Assembly (NCBI GenBank): GCA_021209875.1
Contig: JAGYVD010000003.1
Coordinates: 2,170,001-2,234,000 of the forward strand
Reading direction: 5' to 3'
Source of the DNA: Rosellinia necatrix
Lineage: Eukaryota; Ascomycota; Sordariomycetes; Xylariales; Xylariaceae
Length of the DNA stretch: 64,000 bases
Part shown: one piece after another, positions 55,065 through 64,000 of the stretch
Position numbering within the stretch: position 1 is the stretch's first letter
Layout: each line of letters starts with the position of its first letter
Notes under the pieces: model-generated
What the model was told of the DNA's origin: nothing
Seen by the model: only the letters and a program-made list of their open reading frames with translations
The model's database searches: none
Position numbers and translations under genes: made by a program

Positions 55065-56893
55065 GACGAGTAAAGGAGAATACGAGCAATGAGTATATCA
55101 ACTGGGATGTGTTAATCGATAGCCGAGGCCTGGGCTGGCAATGGAAGCAATCGACATGCTTCGCGTCCCAGTCGAACACACGTTCTCGAGGTTAAAATAT
55201 ATGACCTGGCTGGTATTTAATCTAAGCAATCGTCACGCCAGCGTTTACGGTTGTTGCCAAGAGACGGCCCCATTCCCAACACTGCGGTGTAACCCTGCCA
55301 GGCCGTGCCAGGCACAACATTGTGTTGATCTTCGACCACGAACCATCACCCCTCTGCTTCTGGAACGGAGGTATAACGACCCCTGCTTCTCTGTGTGGTA
55401 CATACGCAAACCTGTCGTGAAGAAGGGGCCAAGCTTCATCACCAAACTCGGGAGTGCGCAGCTACAAGTACAAGTGCATATGATCTCCCATCAGCCGGGG
55501 GAAGGTCGACCAGCTGATCATAAGTAAGTAGGTATTCTCTAAGCTGGGTGGGCAATATCCGATACTCTACCCACACTAGTTCGTAGTTCCCGGTTCCTCT
55601 TCCCCAGTTCCTAGTTCCTATCTAGAGCTAGGTATCAGGCAAAGCAAGAGTGAGCTTGGTTGACTAGCCGTCAGCTAGTTACCTGCAGCGCGGGATGCCA
55701 CCTAAAATAGTCGACCGTAGGAAAAAGTCACAGCGGAATGAGAGCCCTCCAATGAGGAGATGCCGGCAGCAACACTTCCTCTTGCTCCCTATATCGTAAG
55801 CGTCTCCAGCTCTCAGTCTAGAAGCAATGCTCCAACAATCGGTGTTACTGACAGGTATTTCCCCGCAGCCCAACCCGCAGTTCAGTCCGCAATCCAGTCC
55901 GCAGCTCAGTCCGTTGCCCTTCCCAGGACCGTCGAATAGATGACCCAGCACGTTGTTTCCGCGAGGGAACGACATATCGAGGCCCCGGCGGTCACGTCAA
56001 ATTGGACTGCAGATTAAGACCGAACGATATGCCGTCGTGAGCTCATGTTCCGTTGAAGAATCGAGTGCTTGATCTTCATTAAACCATGGCCAACCTGTGT
56101 GGCTCGCGCAACAGCGACAAAATTACTCCGGGAAAGGCCAGAATGAAGAAGCCAGCGCCGCATTTTCCCCAGATATCGTTTGTCGTTTCTGGGCGCGATC
56201 CGGGAAGGATGCCGACGTAGCGCACACAGCGACCCAGTTGAGCTTGTCTGACCCTTGCTCTCTCTCCCATTGACTCCTACATGTGTTAGTAAACGGGTGC
56301 ATATTGTCTCTAGTATCCATCTACAGATAGTTTAGTGAGATCTAAGACCTGGATCCGTCGTCTAACGACGTGTGAGTTTGTCTGGGTGCTTGCCACCCTT
56401 CGCGTCGGGTAGGTAAAGGGACTCGTCTTTCAAACCCCTGCGATATTTGCCCCCAATTGCATGGGAGGCGAGTCCAAAGCTTGGCCCCGGATGGGGTATG
56501 ATGGGGTAGCCCATGCCAACCCCATGCGAGCACCTTACCACAAAGGTCAAGGTACACCGTCCGAGAGCCCCAAGTGCTCTTGCGAAGGGCGATCCACGCA
56601 AGCACAAGAGACCAAGGGATTCTCTACCGGTCCGGTCGCCCGCCTCTAGACGTGTGATTCCAAGCTATGCCTTTGTATACATATATATGGCAGGCCCGTC
56701 AGGGCCCTGCCTCGTATTCTCGTGAACCATCCACTCCCCCAGTTGAACACCTTTCCGTAAGGCGGGATATTGAGAGCGCGCTCCTTTTTATCCTCGAACA
56801 GAGCGTCAGCCGGAATCTGTCCCTCTGGGTTTTGTTGTCGTTTATCATTCAGACCTCTATACCGCCCCCGGCCGAAGAGGCGCCATAGTCAAG

Positions 56894-58706
56894 ATGGTTC
56901 TCGCCATGGCGGGTAGTGTTCCTAGGAAGGAGGCGGCGGCCGATGCCGCAGAAGAAGCACCCGAGTTCGAGAAGGTAAAATGGTATAAGGACCCTGGACT
57001 ACGGAAGTTGTACTTCTACGCCTTCGTTCTCTGCATTGCCTCGGCCACTACTGGATACGATGGGTACGCGCTTTTCATATACCTACACCTCACCATTTGG
57101 AGCGTAGCTAACCCGCTCCAGTTCGTTTTTGAACGCTGTGCAGGTCTTTCCACAATGGCAAAGCTACTTTGGCCATCCTGAGGGTTCTGAACTCGGTCTA
57201 CTCGTTGCGTTATACCAGATTGGTAGTGTGGTCTCCATCCCCATAGCGTGAGTTCGAAGATTCTTGATGGTGATATCGTTTGTTTCTAACTCCCAGAAAG
57301 ACCTATCTTCTGCGATAACTTTGGTCGCAAGGTTCCCATCGTAATCGGTTGTGTTATCATGATCGCGGGAGCTGTAATTCAGACAACAGCAAACTCAATT
57401 GGTGCCTTCATGGGTGGCCGTGTCTTGATGGGTTTCGGAAACAGCTTGGCTCAGATTGCCTCTCCCATGTTGCTCACAGAAATTGCCCATCCTCAACACC
57501 GTGGCCGTCTCACGGCTGTCTATAACACTCTGTGGAACGCCGGAGCTATAGGTGAGTACCTTTGAACAAATGGTACATACTTGGGAAGACATCTAGCTCT
57601 AACGACCGAATAGTCGTCTCGGCCTTGTCGCTGGGTACAAACTACATCCCTTCTAGTTGGTCGTGGCGTATCCCCGCCCTCGGGCAAGGCATACCCTCCG
57701 TGATCCAGATCATCTTCATTTGGTGGGTTCCGGAGTCACCTCGATACCTTATGGCGAAAGATAAACACGAAAAGGCGCTCGATATCCTGGCCCGCTATCA
57801 CGGTAACGGTGACCGAAACCACCCAACAGTTCAATTCGAATACCGAGAAATCAAAGAAACGATCAAGCTCGAGATGGAGGCACAATCGAACAGCTCATAT
57901 ATGGACTTCTTCCGAACAAAGGGAAACCGCTACAGACTGGCTGTCCTGTTCTCCCTCGGTCTCTTCTCGCAGTGGTCCGGTAACGCCATCATTTCGAACT
58001 ATTCCAACGTGCTCTACGAGCAGGCCGGCATCATGAGCTCGCAGCAGAAGTTCGGTGTAGGTCCCCTACCCAGTCCTGGCTGACGGTCGATACTGACGTG
58101 TTCTCGCAGCTCCAAACCGGCTCCACGGCGCTCTCCCTCATCGTCTCCATCACCATGGCCACCCTCATCGACCGGTTCGGCCGACGGCCGCTCTTCCTGA
58201 CGTCCACGGGCGGCATGTTCTTCATCTTCATCTTCTGGACGCTGACATCGGGCCTGTACGGCGAGCACCGGTCGCCGGGGGCGGACAAGGCGCTGATCGT
58301 GTTCATCTGGTTCTTCCAGATCGCGTATTCGATCGCGTGGTCAGGGCTGCTCGTGGGCTACGCCATCGAGATCCTACCGTACAAGCTGCGAGCCAAGGGG
58401 CTAATGATCCTCAACATCACGATCCAGATCGCGCTGCTGCTCAACGCCTACGCCAACCCGGTCGCCTTCCAGGCCTTCGGTCTCAACCACGCCTGGCGCC
58501 TGTACATCATCTACACGTTCTGGATCGGCCTTGAGCTCATCTTCGTCTACTTCATGTACGTCGAGACTAAGGGCCCCACGCTCGAGGAGCTCGCCAAGGT
58601 CATCGACGGCGACGACGCCCAGGTCGCCCACCTCGACCTCGAGCAGGTCGAGAAGGAGGTCGCCCGCGACAGTCACGACGCCCACGAGGTCGTGACCAAA
58701 GTATAG
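56894..58706 (+). CDS. MFS sugar transporter
   Basis: Major facilitator of the sugar porter family, plasma membrane. Five exons: 56894-57063, 57122-57247, 57301-57551, 57614-58056 and 58110-58706; introns 58, 53, 62 and 53 nt; 528 residues. Joins: TTGYDGSFLNAVQVFPQWQSYF, SVVSIPIAPIFCDNFGRKVPIV, NAGAIVVSALSLG and QQKFGLQTGSTAL. Typical motifs: DNFGRK (loop 2-3), GRVLMGFG, PQHRGRLTAVYNTLWNAG, WWVPESPRYLMAKDK after helix 6, DRFGRRP (loop 8-9) and VETKGPTLEELAKVID after helix 12. It resembles fungal lactose-permease/hexose-transporter proteins; the sugar cannot be read from sequence. The third exon's acceptor is AAAG, slightly unusual. Confidence 0.93.
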
Positions 58707-59399
58707 AGCAGCTGCGCGAGCTGGGGAGGCGCGTTTTTATGAGGGTTCTTGTTTTATTTTGGGGGGCAGTGTGCTTCTGTTATAACGAACCCGCAATTTA
58801 TTTTTGCTGGGGACATATTGCGAAACCTGGCCTGGCTCAGGGGGTTTATATAAACGAGTATATGTGAGAGGTGTACCTGAGGGTACCTATGCAAACGGAT
58901 GAGACCCCGATGAGCGATGAGCGATGAGATTAATCAAACTAATACCCACCAACACTGTTTCCCTCGGTCGTCTTTGGCTAATAAGTGTGCATGATCACAA
59001 ATGGAATGACGAAAATAGGTTTTGTTAATGGCGTTAATGACGTTGAAAACGGTTAGAATTTGTTCCCGTAGCCGAATTGCATTCCGTATCGTTCTAGCGT
59101 TTTTGCAGCTATATCCACTAAGTACCAGGTACTGTAGGTAACGAACTTATCGAGATAACGACTGAAGCTGCCACCAGCATCATCAACAATCCAAACCGTA
59201 ATGCCTACCTATTCATCCCACCACAACGCAACACCTTCGTTTAAAACACCTACCTCTACCCGAGGAAGCAAGTAATTCAATTGGCCCATGCAAGAACCGC
59301 CTCACAGCCCGCATTAGAACCACAGCTGCAACCTCCTCCTCCTCCTCCTCCTCCTCCTCCTCCCTCCCTCCTTCGGCCACCTCGGCCCGTGATCCGACG
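58707..59399. other. intergenic, transporter 3' flank
   Basis: Short tandem GATGAGC units near 58910-58928. A CTC triplet run at 59332-59372 precedes the next ORF. There is no supported gene. Confidence 0.5.
59332..59372. repeat. CTC trinucleotide run
   Basis: About 12 CTC units, then two CCTC units, ending 28 bp before the ATG at 59400. Read on the minus strand it makes a spurious poly-Glu ORF. Confidence 0.75.
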
Positions 59400-59591
59400 A
59401 TGGAATCGTTTAGCTTGGCGGCCGAGCACGCCGGCGCCATCCAGCACGTGCACATCATCCGACTCGACGCCTCGGCCGTCGCCGCGGCGCGTGAGCTGCG
59501 AATCGCCATCACCGTCATCGTCGCCGGCTGGGTGGCCATCACCGGCCTGCGCGCGTTTCTGGGGCAACGCCCCGCGGCGAGAGAGGACTGA
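59400..59591 (+). CDS. possible small single-span membrane protein
   Basis: 63 residues with an ATG start. A polar N-terminus (MESFSLAAEHAGAIQHVHII) is followed by a charged turn and one good transmembrane helix (AITVIVAGWVAITGLRAFL) with a basic C-terminal end. The codons are GC-rich like neighbouring real genes. An overlapping minus-strand ORF is the likely shadow, since its content comes from repeats. I do not recognise the protein. Confidence 0.4.
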   Translation: MESFSLAAEHAGAIQHVHIIRLDASAVAAARELRIAITVIVAGWVAITGLRAFLGQRPAARED

Positions 59592-60992
59592 GGCGGTCTG
59601 CCTGCTCAGTCGTAGTGGCCCTATGAGAGTGAGATGCAGGGCCTTGTCGGCACAGGCTTGCTTTGCTTCAGACACATGCGGTGTTAAATACGGTGCCAAA
59701 TACAGTTCGCGACATCTCCCTTCTCCTGATATAGCATTACAATGCTTTATGTACGTACTATTTATAGAGGGAATTGTAGATGGGCAATTACCATTTCTTG
59801 TGAATTCTCGGTTGACGATAGAGGATAATAGGGGTTTTAATATAGAGAGCTGAAGTACTCCCCGTAATGATACCGTAATATGTGTATGTATCGAGGTATC
59901 ACGGTCATGTTCTCTTTAGTCAAGTAGGTAGTACTTATTACTTGTATTAAATACCTAGCTAACCAATATCTATGAGCACGGAATTTTAACTTCAGATTAC
60001 TTACGTCAGTATAGGTATCTATTTACCACCCTAGGTGCATGGGGCCTAAAAGGGTCCGTACTGCACGAGGCTTATTGCCTCTTTAGGAATCGCGAAAATC
60101 CGTGAGCCCGGCAGCCGAACGGTGATTGATCGGTTTTCTCGCCAACGATTCAAAAATACCCTTGACTTTCAACATTTCATCCGCTCCACCCCAAGCTTTA
60201 TATACCTACAACAAACAAACCCCTCCAGGGCCAATCCGTCAATTGAACCCATTCTATAAGAACAAAGCTGCGCAATGCGTCTGTCTGGTCTTCAGAAGGA
60301 GGTCATCTCCCTATACAGGGGATGCCTCCGAGAAAGTCGTAAAAAACCGAAGGTCCGTTGCGAGCAGTCGGATATGCGAAATCACGATACCTACACATGA
60401 TGATACCTACACATGATACCTGCACATGGCGCCCGAGCGAAGCTAACCTCGATAACAAACAAATAGGCTACACGTCACCATTTTGAAGCCTTCGCACGGT
60501 AACCATTGCACCCCTCGCGGACACGCGTGAGCAGACTGAACACTAAAATTGCTTAGATCCGAGTTTGATAAAAATATGCAAATTGATAGGAAAGACTTCG
60601 CTGCTATCGAGTTTCTGGTTCGTAAGGGTCGGCGTCAACTCGACCTTTACTCTGCTCCTGGTATTAAAGATATTAGGTCGTGAGCCAGAGCCTCCGCTGG
60701 CGCCTTCTAGACGCTGACCTTGTGTCGTCATGGCACATACTACACCCGGCACGGTGCCCAGTCTTGCGAGCTAAGGCAAGGACGTGGACGCTGACAGGGC
60801 TGTTTCGACCACGCACTGGTTTCTGATGCAGCGAGAAGTCGCAGCACAACAAAACCAGGCGGGGTTGGGAGCAAAGGGAAGTCCTCTCTCTAAGCTCGGT
60901 GTCTCTTTTATTTTGGCCTCATCGAGCAATGGTGTTTAGCTTTCTTACAGCATAATTTTTGGGCTTTCTTGGAACGCTTTTTTGGAATAGAG
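59592..60992. other. intergenic, 1.4 kb
   Basis: Short direct repeats of GATACCTACACATGAT at 60388-60425. I see no supported gene; promoter of the next gene at the end. Confidence 0.5.
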
Positions 60993-63383
60993 ATGATGCC
61001 TGCCCTCAAAAATTTACCTTATAAGGGGAGTCCGTATCTTCGACCGAATTTCGACTACCCATCGCCAATCGATGCCAGAAGAACACCGCCTGAACGGCCG
61101 ACCCACGCAACATCTCAGCCTTCTTTGCCCCAATCATTAACGACACAACGACATCAGAAACAGCGTAGATTAAGCCGCAGCCGATATGGACTACGGGTCA
61201 GCAGACGGCTACCTGCGAGACCGGGCGGGGGACCACTACCAGCCGTGCACAACCAATCCCCTGAGTTCCGAGCCCACCAGTCTCCAGGACATCCATACTG
61301 GGGTACATTACAGTCACCTTCGGTATCTTATAGAAAATCTAGAGAAACGCACAAAGCCAATAATTGTACGATCAATATACCTGTTGAGAACTCCTCTAAC
61401 ACTGCCCGTCCCAAAGACAAACCGTTGCCTCGAACGAAAGCTCTCTGTTGCGGCACAGCATCGAAAGATCCAAATGGACGAGAGGGAAAAACACCTACGC
61501 GCATAAAACGGTTTGGGGTTGCGGATCCTCTTGCCTGGGACGTCATTAATAGATCACTCGCGCAGCAATATCGGCTGTCTTCCTTGGTTGGCGTAGATAA
61601 TGCGGTGGCCGCGCCGGTAAAACGGTCTCCGAAGGGATCAACCGAGGTCATCTCTCGAACTTCAAGCCGCAGGAGGGCTCTCAACCAATTTACCAGAGAA
61701 CTTGAAAAATACGCCGCCGTCACCGGCGCTGCCGGTAAAGCACCCGTCAATACGCCCACGATATCGGACTCCAAGGTATCTATCCACACCGTTAAGCCAT
61801 TAGTGCCTTACAAAGACGAGTTTTTGGCTGCAGGTCTTGCAGTGACATCATCGGAACAGAATCAGAATAACAAAGGTCATGCACAGGCCCGGCTTCAAAA
61901 GAGTAGGCTATATAACCACTCAAATGGGCCGTTGAAGACAAACGCTATGGTAGCCTCACCAGCCGATGGTCCTTTTTCTAGTATAAGTACTTCAACATCG
62001 TGTGCTAGCTCCGGATCTTACGTCGATTTTAGTCCGCAGAGCAGACACATGTTGCATGCTATAGACTCGCTAGTCCCACAAAAGGCCAAGACTAGGTTAA
62101 AACACTGCCGTTATGCTCGAACACGTCTTCTTTCCTGCTTTCAGAAGAAACCGCCTGGTAAAGATGACAATATCAATGGGCATCGCTCCCCAGCTCGGAT
62201 CCAAGAGGTTAAAGGGGGCAAAATTAAGCGCAAGGATCCTCCACCCGCCCAGCACCAACATTATCAGCTTGGGAATAAGTGCCACGAACCGACCATACAA
62301 AGCATACCAGAGATCCAATCACGGCCAAACCCCGTTCTTCCCCCTAAATATGTCACTCCTAAAAAGGAACCATATGCGTCACTCATCAGTGACTATTGCG
62401 AGAAAAGCGACCAGGGCCCTCACCCAGAACAGGAAATTCGACATCGCCCGAGTGTCACGGATGCTAAGCAGTCCCTAAATAAGGTAGGGCTGCGAGGCAA
62501 GAGAGATGTTATCAAAGGCGCTTTGTCTACACCGCACCCTAAACATATAGGCACTATCGAGGAAGAGACAGAGATAAACACCCACATAGTGGACAATACT
62601 ATTCAGGATCGCTGTTCACCCCTTGCTAGCCAGAAGAACATCCCGAAAATCGTGTCCTCGGCAACTCATCAATCATTTACCCAGGATCTCCCATTCACAA
62701 CTAGATTGGCGACTGATACTGCTTCATCTCTACAGCAAGCGTTAGATGACGCATGTCGACAGCTTGACGAGGATATGCAAGCAGACAATCCATCGGAGAC
62801 AGGAAGTATCATGCGGGAGCTCCCAGCAATCCCACAGCAGGAAATACAGCACAGCACCAACCTACCTCGTAAACCACGCTCAACGGACAAGTTCATTTAT
62901 GTGAAAAGGGATATGCCGATAGTAGGGGCACCTCAATCCATTTTTAAGCCTTTACCGCCAGAACCATTGTCGGTAGCGTCAACACCAGCCGAGAACTGTA
63001 TCGGCGCAGGACCATCTCAACCGAGCCGCCAACCCCCACCTATCCCTCGGGTACCTACTAGCAAACAGAATGCTGTAGACGAACTCGCCAAAGCAGAGGA
63101 AATGCTGAAGGACTTAGACGCATTCCTTAACGATTATGATGATGCAGATATCGAAGATCGGGACGTCATCAAAGGTCTACAGGTGGCCATCCACGCGGCA
63201 GCGGATGATTTGTATGATGGGTACATACGGTACAAAACGGGATTGCGGATTCGTCGGTTTTTGGCCGACTTGAAGTCGTTTGAGGATGTGAGTGAGCTTG
63301 GCTCGACAGCCCAACGATCCAAAGAAGGATGTGCGAAGAGCGAAAAACGTAAGGGTGCTGTAGATCAGAAGAACCATGGTTGA
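60993..63383 (+). CDS. large disordered fungal protein, unknown function
   Basis: Single exon of 796 residues from the ATG at 60993 (a second ATG follows directly). Most of it is polar and probably disordered, rich in Pro, Ser, Lys and Gln, with short Pro-rich motifs (PALKNLPYKGSPYLRP, IFKPLPPEPLS, QPPPIPRVP) that could bind SH3 or WW domains. A basic segment TSSRRRALNQFTRELEKYAAVTG sits near residue 240. The only clearly ordered part is the C-terminus, about 690-775: VDELAKAEEMLKDLDAFLNDYDDADIEDRDVIKG then a second helix pair IHAAADDLYDGYIRYKTGLRIRRFLADLKSF. There is no catalytic motif, signal peptide or membrane segment. I do not recognise the family. Confidence 0.72.
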   Translation: MMPALKNLPYKGSPYLRPNFDYPSPIDARRTPPERPTHATSQPSLPQSLTTQRHQKQRRLSRSRYGLRVSRRLPARPGGGPLPAVHNQSPEFRAHQSPGHPYWGTLQSPSVSYRKSRETHKANNCTINIPVENSSNTARPKDKPLPRTKALCCGTASKDPNGREGKTPTRIKRFGVADPLAWDVINRSLAQQYRLSSLVGVDNAVAAPVKRSPKGSTEVISRTSSRRRALNQFTRELEKYAAVTGAAGKAPVNTPTISDSKVSIHTVKPLVPYKDEFLAAGLAVTSSEQNQNNKGHAQARLQKSRLYNHSNGPLKTNAMVASPADGPFSSISTSTSCASSGSYVDFSPQSRHMLHAIDSLVPQKAKTRLKHCRYARTRLLSCFQKKPPGKDDNINGHRSPARIQEVKGGKIKRKDPPPAQHQHYQLGNKCHEPTIQSIPEIQSRPNPVLPPKYVTPKKEPYASLISDYCEKSDQGPHPEQEIRHRPSVTDAKQSLNKVGLRGKRDVIKGALSTPHPKHIGTIEEETEINTHIVDNTIQDRCSPLASQKNIPKIVSSATHQSFTQDLPFTTRLATDTASSLQQALDDACRQLDEDMQADNPSETGSIMRELPAIPQQEIQHSTNLPRKPRSTDKFIYVKRDMPIVGAPQSIFKPLPPEPLSVASTPAENCIGAGPSQPSRQPPPIPRVPTSKQNAVDELAKAEEMLKDLDAFLNDYDDADIEDRDVIKGLQVAIHAAADDLYDGYIRYKTGLRIRRFLADLKSFEDVSELGSTAQRSKEGCAKSEKRKGAVDQKNHG

Positions 63384-64000
63384 CCAGTAGGTCATGTGCC
63401 ATTATGCTGACTTGGTTGTCTGTCACATAAATTCACACCGATAGCCACGTTTACATAGTAAGATGCGAAATTTCCATAGGTAACAAACAGCTCGAGTAAA
63501 CACACGGGGTTTAATTCATTCCATTTTTGAGCATAGGCAACTTGTAAGCAATAGCGTATAATTAAATAAGTACCTTCAACTTGAAGCAACTGGCAGGTAT
63601 TGAGCATGTACTTAGGTGCTTACTCTGCTGCGAGAACTATAGGGGTCCATAAGCCTTCCGTATAACCTCTACTAAATGTACACCGGAAGCATAATGAAAT
63701 CCGGAAGCATTGTGAAGTCCGGAAGCAAAATGAAATTCGGAAGGATACTGGCCCATCATATCCTACTGCTGGACACGTTACATAAGTAACCACTCAATTA
63801 AGTAAATTTCAGGTAACCAGACATTAACTACTACCTAACCCCCCCCTCCCCGCCAATCCGCACAGTCTATCTAGCCCGGCCGATCGATCAACCACATCAT
63901 AAATTCAACAGCTAGCGGCTGTATAGCTATTATTACCTCGTCGCTGTATCTCGCTGTATCTCACCTAGTATTTCGTCCTCGAACACTCTGCGTACGCCTT
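63384..64000. other. intergenic to window end
   Basis: 3' flank of the large unknown gene, the 18-bp minisatellite at 63683-63745, and a C-run at 63839-63847. No gene is seen. Confidence 0.55.
63683..63745. repeat. 18-bp minisatellite, about 3.5 copies
   Basis: Unit CCGGAAGCATAATGAAAT is repeated three times with one to four changes, then a partial TCGGAAGG copy. All units keep the CGGAAG core. Confidence 0.85.

Larger units (their letters stand above)
52901..56893. other. gene-poor 4 kb stretch with simple repeats
   Basis: The longest gene-free part of the window. It holds (CCTA)n at 54383-54460, (GAT)n at 54992-55064, a short GCAGTCCAGTC-like array at about 55866-55915, and a TATA-like ATACATATATATGG at about 56677-56690 in front of the sugar transporter. 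ORFs at 53817-54038, 55141-55527 and 55679-55975 have no recognisable domain; they may be relics. Confidence 0.45.

Noticed and set aside
54961..55195. Poly-Met/Asp ORFs
   Set aside because: Direct translation of the GAT microsatellite.
1..64000. tRNA, rRNA and CRISPR features
   Set aside because: I scanned the spacers by eye for tRNA A/B boxes and for regularly spaced repeats; the few GGTTCGA-like strings lie inside genes or lack an A box, and no CRISPR-like array exists.

Overview
The window is nuclear DNA of a filamentous ascomycete (Pezizomycotina, most likely a Sordariomycete; species not determined). The genes carry many 46-110 nt introns with GTRNGT donors, CTAAC-like branch sites and YAG acceptors. 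The families present are a fungal set: eisosome BAR protein, SPX/VTC polyphosphate polymerase, Rmt2, complex I 49 kDa subunit, Tho7 and Cox17. Intergenic DNA is long and peppered with TACCTAGGTA-type motifs. Nothing suggests a virus, plasmid or bacterial island.

Layout. 1-9.3 kb: an edge-truncated gene, COQ6 (-), an eisosome LSP1/PIL1 gene (-), a small His-rich protein (-), OST1 (-) and a truncated APH-kinase relic (-). 9.7-23 kb: an LRAT-like permuted-papain protein (+), hexokinase (+) tail-to-tail with RMT2 (-), VTC4 (+), and a cystathionine gamma-synthase-like gene (+) that carries a frameshift. 23-26 kb has no gene I can support. 26-31 kb: a Cys-rich unknown (+) and NUO49 (-). 31-48.8 kb is the densest part: a GH2 glycosidase (-), MCM4 (-) divergent from zeta-COP (+), SUA5 (-) tail-to-tail with zeta-COP and divergent from COG4 (+), THO7 (+), TBCA (-), and a small charged protein (-). 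48.8-64 kb: a full-length APH-like kinase (+), COX17 (+, three small exons), about 4 kb without a gene, an MFS sugar transporter (+), a possible small membrane protein (+), and a 796-residue unknown (+).

Most genes are housekeeping: respiration and quinone synthesis (COQ6, NUO49, COX17), glycosylation and Golgi traffic (OST1, zeta-COP, COG4), phosphate storage (VTC4), sugar entry and phosphorylation (MFS transporter, hexokinase), translation and replication (SUA5, MCM4). There is no obvious biosynthetic cluster. Exon borders were derived by hand from splice signals, reading frame and family resemblance; I checked that the frames close. The least usual material is small-scale: a repeat pair in opposite orientations next to two mitochondrial genes, a start codon apparently split by an intron, a possible 14-nt microexon, a perfect 26-bp palindrome, an 18-bp minisatellite, an LRAT-type H-box/NC-box protein, and a kinase-like protein lacking the catalytic-loop histidine. 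I did not find a clear new multi-gene system.
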